From Draconibacterium sp. (GTDB lineage: Bacteria; Bacteroidota; Bacteroidia; Bacteroidales; Prolixibacteraceae), in assembly GCA_016705335.1 (NCBI GenBank), contig JADIYN010000009.1:102550-166549 (forward strand): a DNA stretch of 64,000 nucleotides. The letters run 5' to 3'. The notes under the pieces were generated by a model. It saw only the letters and a list, made by a program, of their open reading frames with translations, had not been told where the DNA came from and did no database searches. This document shows, one piece after another, positions 52,567 through 61,562 of the stretch. Numbering within the stretch: position 1 is the first letter of the stretch; each line of letters starts with the position of its first letter. A program made the position numbers and the translations under genes.

Positions 52567-53574
52567 ATGATTCTTGTAAAATATATCATACTTGCTTTAT
52601 TGGTTTTGTTAGGTTTGATTTCGTGTAAAATAACAGAATATACCGGGATCATTCGAATGGAGAAAATGAAACCCGTAGCCTTTGCATTTCCTAATAGTGT
52701 TAAAAATGTTGCTATTTTCAACCGCGACATAAATAAAAATACCGGACTTACTTTATATAATTTTGGCAAAGGAAATTTACCGTGTGATACTACACTCAAT
52801 GATTTTGAACTTTCGAAATATTGTGTTGAGGGCCTTTCTAGTTTTTTGGAACAGGAAGCCTATTTTCAAAAAGTAAGTAATTACATTGGTAAAGACAGTT
52901 TAAATCAGGCAAACAAAGGAAGTAATGAAATGTATAAATCTTCAGATTTATTTGAATGTACAAAGGCTGATGTTTTAATTTTTCTTGATTTTCTTCAATT
53001 CGAAAATGAAGTTTCTGTTTTTTACGATGCAACTTACCGCACAAGGTCTGCTCTTTCCTGGACAATTATTTTCAGTGATTTAACTCCATCAGTAACATAT
53101 AATCAGATTGATACACTTTACTTTAATAAATCGCAGTATTTGGATATCCGCAAAAAAAACGAGAGCAAGAAACTCATTTATCAGGATGCAGCAAAATATC
53201 TGGGGCAACGATTTGGAACAAAAATAATTCCATCGTGGGTAGCTGAAGAACGGTCCTATTGCAAATCGATTCATCCGAAAATGCGAAAAGCTGAAACTTA
53301 TTTAAAAAACAGTGACTGGTTAAAAGCGGGTGAAATTTATAACAAACAAACAAAAAACAAGAGCCAAAAAATTGCTGCGAAATCGTGCTGGAATATGGCT
53401 GTTGCATGTGAAATGGAAGAAAAATATGATTTGGCAATCGAATGGCTGATTGATTCAAATAACATTTTGACCAAAAACAATTTGCAACATCGGTTAAATT
53501 GCCTTCAATATATGAGAGATTTAACCTTGAGAAAGGATGAAGTTGAAAAATTAGAAAAACAAATTAGAAATTAA
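52567..53574 (+). CDS. Lipoprotein with TPR-like end (DUF6340-like)
   Basis: A 335-residue protein with a lipoprotein signal (MILVKYIILALLVLLGLISC, Cys at about residue 20). Its middle has PNSVKNVAIFNRDIN and ADVLIFLDFLQFENEV, and the C-terminal 110 residues (AETYLKNSDWLKAGEIYNKQ, MAVACEMEEKYDLAIEWL) form two TPR-like helical pairs. It resembles a Bacteroidota family annotated as DUF6340; that is from memory. It precedes the ThuA gene by 3 bases and so is probably in its operon. The function is unknown. Confidence 0.65.
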   Translation: MILVKYIILALLVLLGLISCKITEYTGIIRMEKMKPVAFAFPNSVKNVAIFNRDINKNTGLTLYNFGKGNLPCDTTLNDFELSKYCVEGLSSFLEQEAYFQKVSNYIGKDSLNQANKGSNEMYKSSDLFECTKADVLIFLDFLQFENEVSVFYDATYRTRSALSWTIIFSDLTPSVTYNQIDTLYFNKSQYLDIRKKNESKKLIYQDAAKYLGQRFGTKIIPSWVAEERSYCKSIHPKMRKAETYLKNSDWLKAGEIYNKQTKNKSQKIAAKSCWNMAVACEMEEKYDLAIEWLIDSNNILTKNNLQHRLNCLQYMRDLTLRKDEVEKLEKQIRN

Positions 53575-53577
53575 ATT

Positions 53578-54444
53578 ATGGATTCAATGTTTCCTGCGGC
53601 CAACTTAAAAAATTCAATCAGAAAAATTAAAAACCTTTTAATTACAATCATAATTATAACTGTCGGGTTTACTTCATTTGCTCAGAAGAATCCTGACTTT
53701 AGAGTAGTTGCTTTTTACACAGGAAAAAACGATCAGGCACATATCAGTTTTGTATACGAAGCAAATACATGGTTTTCGGAAACTGGAAAGAAAGAACATT
53801 TTACTTACGACTCCACCAACGACTGGAACAAAATGACACCTGAATTTCTTGCCAGATACGATGTTGTTATCTTCCTTGATTCACGTCCCGAAACGTTGTC
53901 ACAAAGGGAAGCTTTCCAACAATACATGGAAAACGGTGGCGCCTGGATGGGATTTCATTTTTGTGCTTTTGCATTAACTCCCTCGGCATTTCCGCAGGAT
54001 TGGGACTGGTATCACAATACGTTTTTGGGTTCGGGTCAATATGTCAGCAACACATGGCGGCCAACTTCTGCAATATTAAAAGTTGAAGCCAGGGAACATC
54101 CGGCAACAAAACAATTGCCTTCAACATTCAAAGCTTCGCCAAATGAGTGGTATCGCTGGGAAAATGATTTACGCAAAAACCCGGATATTAAAATCCTTGC
54201 ATCCATTGATTCAACAAGTTTTCCGTTGGGAACAGGGCCAAAACCCAATGAAATATGGCACAGTGGATATTATCCTGTAGTTTGGACAAACATAAATTAC
54301 ACGATGATTTACATTAACATGGGTCACAATGATATTGATTACGAAGGTGGCACCAACAAGGAATTGTCGTTCACATTCAAAAATAAAATCCAAAACAAAC
54401 TTGTAATTGATGCTTTGCTTTGGCTCGGAAAAAATAAAAGGTAA
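53578..54444 (+). CDS. ThuA-like protein (glutamine amidotransferase-like fold)
   Basis: A 288-residue ThuA family protein. After an N-terminal hydrophobic segment (residues about 18-35) the domain starts at FRVVAFYTGKNDQAHISFVY and contains DVVIFLDSRPETLSQREAFQ, NGGAWMGFHFCAF (nucleophile-elbow-like region) and WYRWENDLRKNP. ThuA-type proteins are found with sugar-metabolism genes, here near a Gfo/Idh/MocA oxidoreductase, though the enzymatic role is unclear. The start at 53578 lies 3 bases after the preceding stop. Confidence 0.78.
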   Translation: MDSMFPAANLKNSIRKIKNLLITIIIITVGFTSFAQKNPDFRVVAFYTGKNDQAHISFVYEANTWFSETGKKEHFTYDSTNDWNKMTPEFLARYDVVIFLDSRPETLSQREAFQQYMENGGAWMGFHFCAFALTPSAFPQDWDWYHNTFLGSGQYVSNTWRPTSAILKVEAREHPATKQLPSTFKASPNEWYRWENDLRKNPDIKILASIDSTSFPLGTGPKPNEIWHSGYYPVVWTNINYTMIYINMGHNDIDYEGGTNKELSFTFKNKIQNKLVIDALLWLGKNKR

Positions 54445-54485
54445 ATTTGTTTTTTCATCTCTGTTTAAATTCATTCAAAGTAAAA

Positions 54486-55756
54486 ATGAGCAACCAACCG
54501 CTGGCAGAACGGCTTCGCCCCAAAACCTTAGACGATTACATCGGGCAGGAACACCTTGTGGGTAAAAATGCTGTTTTGCGTAAAATGATTGAATCAGGAA
54601 ATATTTCATCCATCATTTTGTGGGGGCCGCCCGGAGTTGGAAAAACCACGCTGGCAAAAATTATTGCCAACACACTGGAACGACCTTTTCATGTTTTGAG
54701 TGCTATCAATTCGGGTGTAAAAGACATTCGCGAAGTAATCGACAAAGCAAAAAAGCAACAGTTTTTCAACAAGCCCAATCCAATACTTTTTATCGATGAA
54801 ATCCACCGTTTTAGCAAATCACAACAGGATTCGCTGTTGGGCGCAGTTGAAGATGGCACAATTACTTTGATTGGCGCAACAACTGAAAACCCGTCGTTTG
54901 AAGTCATCTCCCGCTCCTTTCGCGTTGCCAGGTTTATATTCTTGAATCGCTTGATAAAGCAGGATTATTGAAACTTATTCATTCGGCGCTGACAAAAGAT
55001 ATCGAATTGAAAAAACGTAAAATTACGATAGTCGAAGATCAGGCGATGTTACGTTTTTCGGGTGGCGATGCGCGTAAATTGCTCAATGTTTTGGAATTGG
55101 TTGTGCTTGCCGATGAAGATGACGAAGTAGAAATAACAAACAAAAAAGTACTCGACCGACTGCAAAATAACCTCGCCATTTATGACAAGCAAGGTGAAAT
55201 GCATTACGATATTATTTCAGCTTTTATAAAAAGCATCAGAGGCAGCGACCCCGATGCAGCGGTTTACTGGCTGGCCCGGATGCTCGAAGGCGGCGAAGAC
55301 ATCAAATTTATAGCCCGCCGTTTGCTGATTTTATCGGCTGAAGATGTTGGTCTGGCCAACCCAAACGCATTATTACTGGCACAAAGCACTTTTGATGCTG
55401 TGCATAAAATCGGTAATCCTGAAGCACGGATCATTCTTTCGGAATGTGTAATTTACCTCGCAACTTCGCCAAAAAGCAACTCCGCTTACGAGGCAATTGA
55501 TGCCGCGATTGCTTTGGTAAAACAAACGGGCGATTTACCGGTTCCGCTGCACATTCGCAACGCACCAACCAAACTGATGAAAGAAATTGGTTACGGGAAA
55601 AACTACAAATATTCACATGCTTTTGAAGGCAATTTTGCAGAACAGGATTACCTGCCCGAAAAAATCAGAAAAGAACGTATTTATCATCCGCAGAACAACG
55701 CAACCGAAATAAAAATCCTTGAACGATTGAAAAAGTGGTGGGGAGAAAGATTTTAG
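54486..55756 (+). CDS. rarA: Replication-associated recombination protein A (RarA/MgsA)
   Basis: AAA+ ATPase of about 423 residues involved in replication fork maintenance. The start is ATG 54486 (MSNQPLAERLRPKTLDDYIG). Walker A GPPGVGKTTLAK, Walker B ILFIDEIHRFSKSQQD and sensor 1 IGATTENPSFE are present. An indel near 54910 breaks the frame; restored, it reads EVIS followed by LSRCQVYILESLDK. The C-terminal half has DPDAAVYWLARMLEGGEDIK and RRLLILSAEDVGLANP, conserved in RarA. Very conserved gene, so the break is probably an error. Confidence 0.93.
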
Positions 55757-56036
55757 CCATTTGAGAAAAATCCTGAATTTTAGATTCCAAAATGCATTCT
55801 ATTTGAAGTTTTAATACCGGTACGTAATTAAATATTAATCCAGCCAATTTCATTTCTGCCCCAAATGCATCAGAACTAACTTTAAAACACGTCATTTTTT
55901 TAGGTAAAGATTCCATGTAAAAATGTAGAGATTTAGTTTCCAATATAATTTGATTAAACGTAACTTACAAACTCCATTGAGCAAACAGTAACAGCTGATT
56001 TCGGTGGAAAACTAAATCACTAAAACTTTTCAAATA

Positions 56037-57467
56037 ATGAAAAACAGGATTCAATTTACAAGAAGAAGTTTTCTGGCAACGACCGCAACAGCCGCTGCCG
56101 GATTAACCATTGTTCCTTCGAATACAATTGCAGGACTTGGCCACAAAGCTCCCAGTGATAAACTTAATATTGCCGGAATTGGCATTGGAGGAATGGGAAA
56201 GGGTAACCTATCTCGAATGGAAGGTGAAAACATTGTTGCACTTTGCGATGTTGACTGGTCAACCGGGGGAAGAATAAATGTCCCAAAAGTTTTTGAAACC
56301 TATCCAAAAGCAGCAAAGTATTATGATTGGCGCAAAATGTTTGATGAGATGGGTAATTCTATCGATGCAATTATGTGTGCTACTTCTGATCATAGTCATG
56401 CTATCATTACAGCAACTGCTATAACTATGGGCAAACATGCTTACACACAAAAACCATTAACCCATAGTGTTTACGAATCCCGCTTATTAACAAAACTGGC
56501 AGCGAAACATAAAGTGGCTACTCAAATGGGGAATCAGGGATCTTCTGCGGAAGGAGTTAAACTGATTTGTGAATGGATTTGGAATGGAGAAATTGGTGAA
56601 GTGAAGGAAATAGAAGCTTATACCAATCGCCCGATTTGGCCACAAGGCTTATCGGCACCCACTGAAGTTATGCCGATACCGGAAGGCTTGAATTGGGATC
56701 TGTTTATAGGACCAGCGAAGTTTCGTCCCTACAATTCAGCTTATCATCCATGGGTGTGGCGCGGCTGGTGGGACTTTGGAACTGGAGCACTGGGTGATAT
56801 GGCGTGCCACGTTATGCACCCTGTTTTTACAGCAATGAAACTTGGATACCCAACTAAAGTAATTGGCAGTTCTACTCCATTTACACCCGATGGCGCTCCA
56901 AATGCTGAGATAGTTCATCTAACTTTTCCTGCACGAGAAAAACCGTCAAATATCAAAATAAACCTGCCTGAAGTAAATGTAACATGGTCTGATGGTGGTA
57001 TTAAACCAAAATTTCCGGAAAATTGGCCAATTAACAGAATCCAGAGCTCAGGTGTTATTTTTCATGGAACTAAAGACACACTTGTTTGTGGCGAGTATGG
57101 AACTGATCCAATTTTACTCTCCGGCAGGATTCCTAATGTTCCACAAACCGAACGACGTATTGACGGGCATGAACTCGATTGGATTAGAGCTTGTAAAGAA
57201 AGCCCGGAAAATCGGGTGCCAACTGCATCAGATTTTAAGGATGCAGGTCCTTTTAATGAGATGGTAGTTATGGGTGTTTTGGCTACCCGCCTTCAAGCTC
57301 TGAATAAAGTTCTCGATTGGGATGGACCAAATATGAATTTTACAAATATTTCGGCTACTGATGAAATAAGACTTGGACGAAACAGTACAATTAATGCAAA
57401 AGAATTTGCTGATCAGTTAATCAAACATAATTATCGCGAAGGTTGGAATTTACCTGCAATGCCCTGA
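56037..57467 (+). CDS. Tat-exported Gfo/Idh/MocA family oxidoreductase
   Basis: A 476-residue dehydrogenase with a twin-arginine signal (FTRRSFLATTATAAAGLTIV), so it acts in the periplasm. NAD-binding Rossmann pattern GIGIGGMGKGNLSRMEGENI and acid region ALCDVDW; the usual EKP motif is QKPLTHSVYE here, followed by ATQMGNQGSSAEG. Such exported members act on sugar or polyol substrates. The frame is intact. It is followed by a strong terminator and, after it, an opposite-strand remnant of an isomerase of the same pathway type. Confidence 0.9.
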   Translation: MKNRIQFTRRSFLATTATAAAGLTIVPSNTIAGLGHKAPSDKLNIAGIGIGGMGKGNLSRMEGENIVALCDVDWSTGGRINVPKVFETYPKAAKYYDWRKMFDEMGNSIDAIMCATSDHSHAIITATAITMGKHAYTQKPLTHSVYESRLLTKLAAKHKVATQMGNQGSSAEGVKLICEWIWNGEIGEVKEIEAYTNRPIWPQGLSAPTEVMPIPEGLNWDLFIGPAKFRPYNSAYHPWVWRGWWDFGTGALGDMACHVMHPVFTAMKLGYPTKVIGSSTPFTPDGAPNAEIVHLTFPAREKPSNIKINLPEVNVTWSDGGIKPKFPENWPINRIQSSGVIFHGTKDTLVCGEYGTDPILLSGRIPNVPQTERRIDGHELDWIRACKESPENRVPTASDFKDAGPFNEMVVMGVLATRLQALNKVLDWDGPNMNFTNISATDEIRLGRNSTINAKEFADQLIKHNYREGWNLPAMP

Positions 57468-57539
57468 TTAATTTGTAATTTTTATTCACAAGTCGTACAT
57501 AAACCATTACAGATTAAGACAAATAAAATTTTGATTATT

Positions 57540-57575
57540 AAACCGATTGAAAATTAGCTTTCAATCGGTTTTTTT
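57540..57575 (+). terminator. Terminator after the Gfo/Idh/MocA gene
   Basis: AAACCGATTGAAA, loop ATTAGC, then TTTCAATCGGTTTTTTT: a perfect 13-bp stem with a T tail, 73 bases after the stop. Confidence 0.88.
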
Positions 57576-57673
57576 ATGAATTAGCGAATTTATCTTTTAC
57601 GAAAGACCCGATTAATAAAACAGAAAATTTCCTATCGAATTACTCAAAGGAGAATTTGGTTCTATATAAAAAA

Positions 57674-57710
57674 TACACCGGAAAATTTAGAATCGTCCGG
57701 TGTACTTTTT
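57674..57710 (-). terminator. Hairpin terminator of the remnant gene on the minus strand
   Basis: Stem TACACCGGA with TCCGGTGTA, flanked by T or A runs on both sides (bidirectional shape). On the minus strand it lies about 40 bases after the remnant's stop at 57746, so it probably served that gene. Confidence 0.65.
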
Positions 57711-57745
57711 AAAATTTATTGTTTTAACACATTCTTGAATAATTC

Positions 57746-57895
57746 TTACACCAAAATCTTCTTACAATATTCAACGCATTTAATAACTTCTTTTTGTGCA
57801 TCAGAATTTTCTGGAACGTCATATTCAAGTTCGATATCGAAATAAATGGGCCATTTGTTTTTTTGTGAAGGATACTTACTTGGTGAAAACAAGAT
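57746..57895 (-). pseudogene. Remnant of a sugar phosphate isomerase/epimerase-type TIM-barrel gene
   Basis: Minus-strand reading gives KYPSQKNKWPIYFDIELEYD, then VPENSDAQKEVIKCVEYCKK and a stop, very like the C-terminus of TIM-barrel sugar isomerases that accompany Gfo/Idh/MocA genes. Upstream of it the frame is broken and no full domain is present, and the divergent hydrolase gene begins within 200 bases. It is therefore a truncated gene or deletion relic. Confidence 0.6.
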
Positions 57896-58026
57896 CCTTC
57901 AGACTAAAAACAGGGAACAAGTGAAAACAATAAGATTTTTTTCGGTAACAGAAATAAATGATGATATTGTTTTACCAATAATCCATGAAGCGATTTTACT
58001 GGATCAATTAAAAAATAAAAAAAAAC

Positions 58027-59037
58027 CTACTTCGCTGCAGGCTTGAGTTTTAGCACTTCTTCTCCAAATTTTACAGTTTCCGACAATACTTCTTTGAAGG
58101 CTCCTGATTTAAGTTCACAACCAATTACATGATCTCCGGCTTCGGGAAATGCAACTTTTACTTTTGAAACGGCTGAAGTCCCCAAATGATCAAACATTTT
58201 CAACATGGCGTCAACCTTTACAACGTCGTCCTGATGGGTTTCATCTTTATAATAATAACCAAGAAATACTGGTTCATTTATATTCTTATAGGTTTGGTTT
58301 ATCATTGTTTCATCCACCAGTTTCTGCAGAAAAACTACAGCCTCCATTCGGTATTTGCAATTCCAGTATTTGCAATATTTTGAATCGGCTTCTTCATCCG
58401 AAACCCTATATTTTCCACCTTCTGCTTTTTGTCCAATTTGCAATCCCCACGGTTTTGAAAGCAAAAATGCCGCCTTGTTGTTTATTCTGATATTTGGGGA
58501 ATAAAGGATCAGTCCGTCAACATATTCGGGGAAATCGGAAGCCAGTTTTAAAGCCAGTGTCCCTCCGGTTGAAGTTCCCATAATAATCACTTTTCTCCCT
58601 AAAGTTCGTGCAATCATTAATGCATCTTTTGCCGATTCCCACAAACGATCGGGAGTCATGTCAATCAAATCATCCTCAGTTTCAATGCCATGTGAGGCCA
58701 ACCTTGGAAAATACGCATTGCACCCAAAATACCTGGAAAATTCAACGTTTGTTGGATATCCCTCGTACCATGATGCCGAAAATCCATGCAAATACAACAA
58801 TGAATAAGCTGTCCTTTCTTTTACTGAATCGTTGGCCCAAATAATCCGCGATTCACTGTCAGGTTTCAAAGTCAGTCCCTCATCGTTCTTTTTCACATAA
58901 TCTTCAATATTTGCAATACTTGCAGAAATTGATGGCAGATCCTTGTTTAAATCAACCTGTGGTGGTTTTGGCCCCATCAGATAAACAATAACAACAATCA
59001 AAACAACAAAAGCCAAAAAGCGGTATATTCTTCTCAT
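58027..59037 (-). CDS. Membrane-anchored alpha/beta hydrolase
   Basis: A 336-residue hydrolase with one N-terminal membrane helix (RIYRFLAFVVLIVVIVYLMG). Oxyanion segment LLYLHGFSASWYEGYP; nucleophile elbow GTSTGGTLAL (Ser); C-terminal His in EAGDHVIGCEL. Resembles a lysophospholipase or esterase type. The frame is intact. It is read toward the isomerase remnant and away from the TauE/SafE gene. Substrate unknown. Confidence 0.85.
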   Translation of the reverse strand: MRRIYRFLAFVVLIVVIVYLMGPKPPQVDLNKDLPSISASIANIEDYVKKNDEGLTLKPDSESRIIWANDSVKERTAYSLLYLHGFSASWYEGYPTNVEFSRYFGCNAYFPRLASHGIETEDDLIDMTPDRLWESAKDALMIARTLGRKVIIMGTSTGGTLALKLASDFPEYVDGLILYSPNIRINNKAAFLLSKPWGLQIGQKAEGGKYRVSDEEADSKYCKYWNCKYRMEAVVFLQKLVDETMINQTYKNINEPVFLGYYYKDETHQDDVVKVDAMLKMFDHLGTSAVSKVKVAFPEAGDHVIGCELKSGAFKEVLSETVKFGEEVLKLKPAAK

Positions 59038-59278
59038 GAGCTAGTTTTTTAAGGAATTTCGAATTTAAGAAAATTTGAACGCTTTAAAAACCTGAAAACA
59101 GGGAAATGCAATCAGAAATTCAATGTAACGTGGAAAACAAGGGTAATTTATGTTCAAGATAATTTTTTCACATTAAATATTATTTAATGCATGATTTAAA
59201 ATGTCCAAAATAAAAAGGTAAATTTTCTTTTTGTTACATGTTTCTCCATATTTGTGCTTTCAAAATCCAACGGCAAAA

Positions 59279-60043
59279 ATGTCAATTTATAATGAAATAT
59301 TAGTTTTTCTGGCGGCAATGGTGGCGGGTTTTATTAATGCAATGGCTGGTGGCGGAACTTTGGTAAGTTTCCCTGTTCTCCTGGCTGTGGGGATTCCGCC
59401 CATTGTTGCCAACGTAACCAACACTGTTGCACTGTTACCCGGTACTATTGGAGGAATGAGGGCACAGCGAAACGAATTTAAATCTCAACACAAGCGACTG
59501 ATAAAATTACTTCCTGTTGCAATTGTTGGTGGGGTTGCGGGTGGATTACTTATTTTAAACACCAGCGAAGATGCTTTTAACAGTCTTATCCCCTATCTCA
59601 TTTTAATGGCTACAATGTTACTTGCAGCCCAGGTTCAGGTTAAGAAATGGGTAACACGGCGCATCGGCCATGCACACACCGAACACCACAATCCGGCAGT
59701 AATGATGGGAATGGTTTTTACAGCATCAGTATATGGCGGATATTTTGGAGCAGGACTAGGCGTAATTTTAATGGCTGTGCTGGGTCTTGTTACAGATGAA
59801 ACCATGACAAGACTGAACTTTTTAAAACAAGCACTGGGATTTGTTATCAACCTGGCCGCTGCCATATATTTTGCATTCTCAGGAAAAGTGGATTGGTGGG
59901 TTGCTTTTATTATGATTTTTGGATCATTGATTGGTGGTTGGATTGGTGGCAAGTTGGCCGGAAAGATAAAACCTGAAATCCTGCGATGGATTGTTGTAGT
60001 GGCTGGACTTATTGCCGCTGTGGCGTTTTTCGTGAATGGGTAA
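59279..60043 (+). CDS. TSUP family permease (TauE/SafE)
   Basis: Membrane protein of about 254 residues and eight helices. The start at ATG 59279 (MSIYNEILVFLAAMVAGFIN) is better than one 48 bases before, which lies in a poor leader. Family patterns: GGGTLVSFPVLLAVGIPPIV, AGLGVILMAVLGLVTDETM and GSLIGGWIGGKLAGKI. TauE/SafE proteins export sulfite or organosulfonates or take up small acids. A cytosolic His-rich loop (HAHTEHH) is seen between the two halves. The frame is intact. Confidence 0.88.
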   Translation: MSIYNEILVFLAAMVAGFINAMAGGGTLVSFPVLLAVGIPPIVANVTNTVALLPGTIGGMRAQRNEFKSQHKRLIKLLPVAIVGGVAGGLLILNTSEDAFNSLIPYLILMATMLLAAQVQVKKWVTRRIGHAHTEHHNPAVMMGMVFTASVYGGYFGAGLGVILMAVLGLVTDETMTRLNFLKQALGFVINLAAAIYFAFSGKVDWWVAFIMIFGSLIGGWIGGKLAGKIKPEILRWIVVVAGLIAAVAFFVNG

Positions 60044-60131
60044 GAACATAAACAGCACTTCTTCCGTATTAACCTGGGGTTAACAGAAATTGAAATAGGA
60101 CAGTTTAATATATTTCTGCATGATTTTCGCC

Positions 60132-60139
60132 TATTTTTG
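60132..60139 (+). promoter_or_regulatory. Candidate -7 box before the ThrE gene pair
   Basis: TATTTTTG matches TAnnTTTG and lies 24 bases before the ATG at 60164. The upstream spacing element is unclear. Confidence 0.4.
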
Positions 60140-60163
60140 CAAGTACAACAGATCATTATTAAA

Positions 60164-60931
60164 ATGAAGAAAGAAACCAAAATGGTGCCGGAAGTTGGAA
60201 GTATTTTACTTGATGTTGGGGCGGCATTAATGAGTTCGGGAGCCAGTACCCACCGCACGCGGCTTACATTGGAGCGGCTTGCATCAGGAATGGGATTCAA
60301 AATTGAACTGCTGATTACCCAAAGAGCATTAATGGTTACTGTTATCGACAAAGACCAGGAACTTTTGTTTAGCAGATTGAAAAGAACCTCACCGCACCGT
60401 GTTAATTTCAAAATAGTAAGCGGAATCAGCCGAATGAGTTGGAAAGTACTCGAAGGCAACTGGACTTTGGAACAGGTTGCTGTTGAGTTACGCAGGTTGA
60501 AAAAACTTCCAAACTATCCCCAATGGGTAGAATTATCAACGGTTGGCCTTGCGGGATCGGCCTTCTGCCATATTTTCGGAGGTGGAATTATTGAAATGGC
60601 AGTGACGTTTACAGCAACATTTGCCGGATTATTTGTCAGGCATCTGGCGGTAAGAAAAAAATTCAATCCGTATGTGAGTGTATTTTTTGCAGCTCTAACT
60701 GCCTCTTTTATAGCAGGATTAGCCGAATTCTTCAATTTTGGCACCAATCCTGAAGCTGCATTTTCCACGGCAGTACTTTTTCTTGTACCAGGTGTGCCGC
60801 TAATAAATTCTATTACCGACATGATGGATGGCAATATCCAAAACGGTTTAGTGCGAATGGTAAACGGTTTAATAATTGCGTTCGCCATTGCAATGGGTGT
60901 TTTTACAATTCGAATCCTCTTAAACTACTGA
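60164..60931 (+). CDS. Threonine/serine exporter ThrE, N-terminal (DUF1212) half
   Basis: Membrane protein of about 255 residues; start ATG 60164 (MKKETKMVPEVGSILLDVGA) as it lacks the leader of the longer alternative. The N-terminal cytosolic part (LMSSGASTHRTRLTLERLAS, RALMVTVIDKDQ) is followed by about five helices, with LVPGVPLINSITDMMDGN as family signature. It forms a transporter with the next gene, whose ATG lies 1 base after this stop. Frame intact. Confidence 0.88.
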   Translation: MKKETKMVPEVGSILLDVGAALMSSGASTHRTRLTLERLASGMGFKIELLITQRALMVTVIDKDQELLFSRLKRTSPHRVNFKIVSGISRMSWKVLEGNWTLEQVAVELRRLKKLPNYPQWVELSTVGLAGSAFCHIFGGGIIEMAVTFTATFAGLFVRHLAVRKKFNPYVSVFFAALTASFIAGLAEFFNFGTNPEAAFSTAVLFLVPGVPLINSITDMMDGNIQNGLVRMVNGLIIAFAIAMGVFTIRILLNY

Positions 60932-60932
60932 T

Positions 60933-61430
60933 ATGGAAATACTTCTAATAATTTCAAAAAGTATAGCTGCCGGGATTGCAGGAGTAGGGTTCGCCATTTT
61001 ATTCAATGTTCCGCAGCGAACACTTTTTCCCATTGGCATTTTAAGTGCACTGGGCGGATTGGTAAAATTTGGGACAATGCACTTCGAGGTTGGTATAGTT
61101 CTGGCTTCATTTCTGGCTGCAATTATTATTGGTGTGGCCAGTATCAGGGTGGCACATTCAAAAGACAGCCCGCCACTTGTATTTTATATTCCATCGGTAA
61201 TCCCAATGGTGCCGGGTTTTTTTATTTACAAAATGATGCTCGGTATTATGTCGCTAACCACTGTAAACGACACCGATATTTATCTCCAAAACCTTATTGC
61301 GACAGTCAACAACGGAACAAAGGCAATTTTTATCCTGATATCATTGGGAATCGGGGTTGCAGTGCCAATGCTAATCACCAGAAAAGAGACAATAAAAAAG
61401 AAAAAGACAAGAATTAGCAACATTTCCTAA
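60933..61430 (+). CDS. Threonine/serine exporter ThrE, C-terminal (DUF3815) half
   Basis: A 165-residue protein with four helices, the second half of a split ThrE exporter. Visible patterns: VGFAILFNVPQRTLFPIGIL, VLASFLAAIIIGVASIRVAH and FYIPSVIPMVPGFFIYKMML. It is translationally coupled to the preceding gene. Exports small amino acids in other bacteria; the substrate here is not shown. Confidence 0.88.
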   Translation: MEILLIISKSIAAGIAGVGFAILFNVPQRTLFPIGILSALGGLVKFGTMHFEVGIVLASFLAAIIIGVASIRVAHSKDSPPLVFYIPSVIPMVPGFFIYKMMLGIMSLTTVNDTDIYLQNLIATVNNGTKAIFILISLGIGVAVPMLITRKETIKKKKTRISNIS

Positions 61431-61444
61431 CTGTTGAAATGTTG
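61418..61444 (+). other. Perfect 9-bp inverted repeat over the ThrE stop
   Basis: CAACATTTC, a 9-base loop with the stop codon, then GAAATGTTG. Without a T run, so not a typical terminator; it could be a 3' mRNA stabilising hairpin. Confidence 0.35.
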
Positions 61445-61562
61445 TTCATACTTTGCGAATAATTCAACTTCTAAACCATTTCTGTATTGAAAAGTATGGT
61501 TAAATTGCTGCGTTTTTTGTTAAATACAATTACCTTATATAACCATAACTAAATTAATTGGA

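Noticed and set aside
57846..58046. Open frame of 66 codons on the plus strand
   Set aside because: It is antisense to the isomerase relic, has no recognisable domain and runs into the hydrolase gene end.
59635..60459. Long minus-strand open frame of 274 codons
   Set aside because: It lies antisense to the TauE/SafE and ThrE genes, has a composition expected of an antisense shadow, and no domain.
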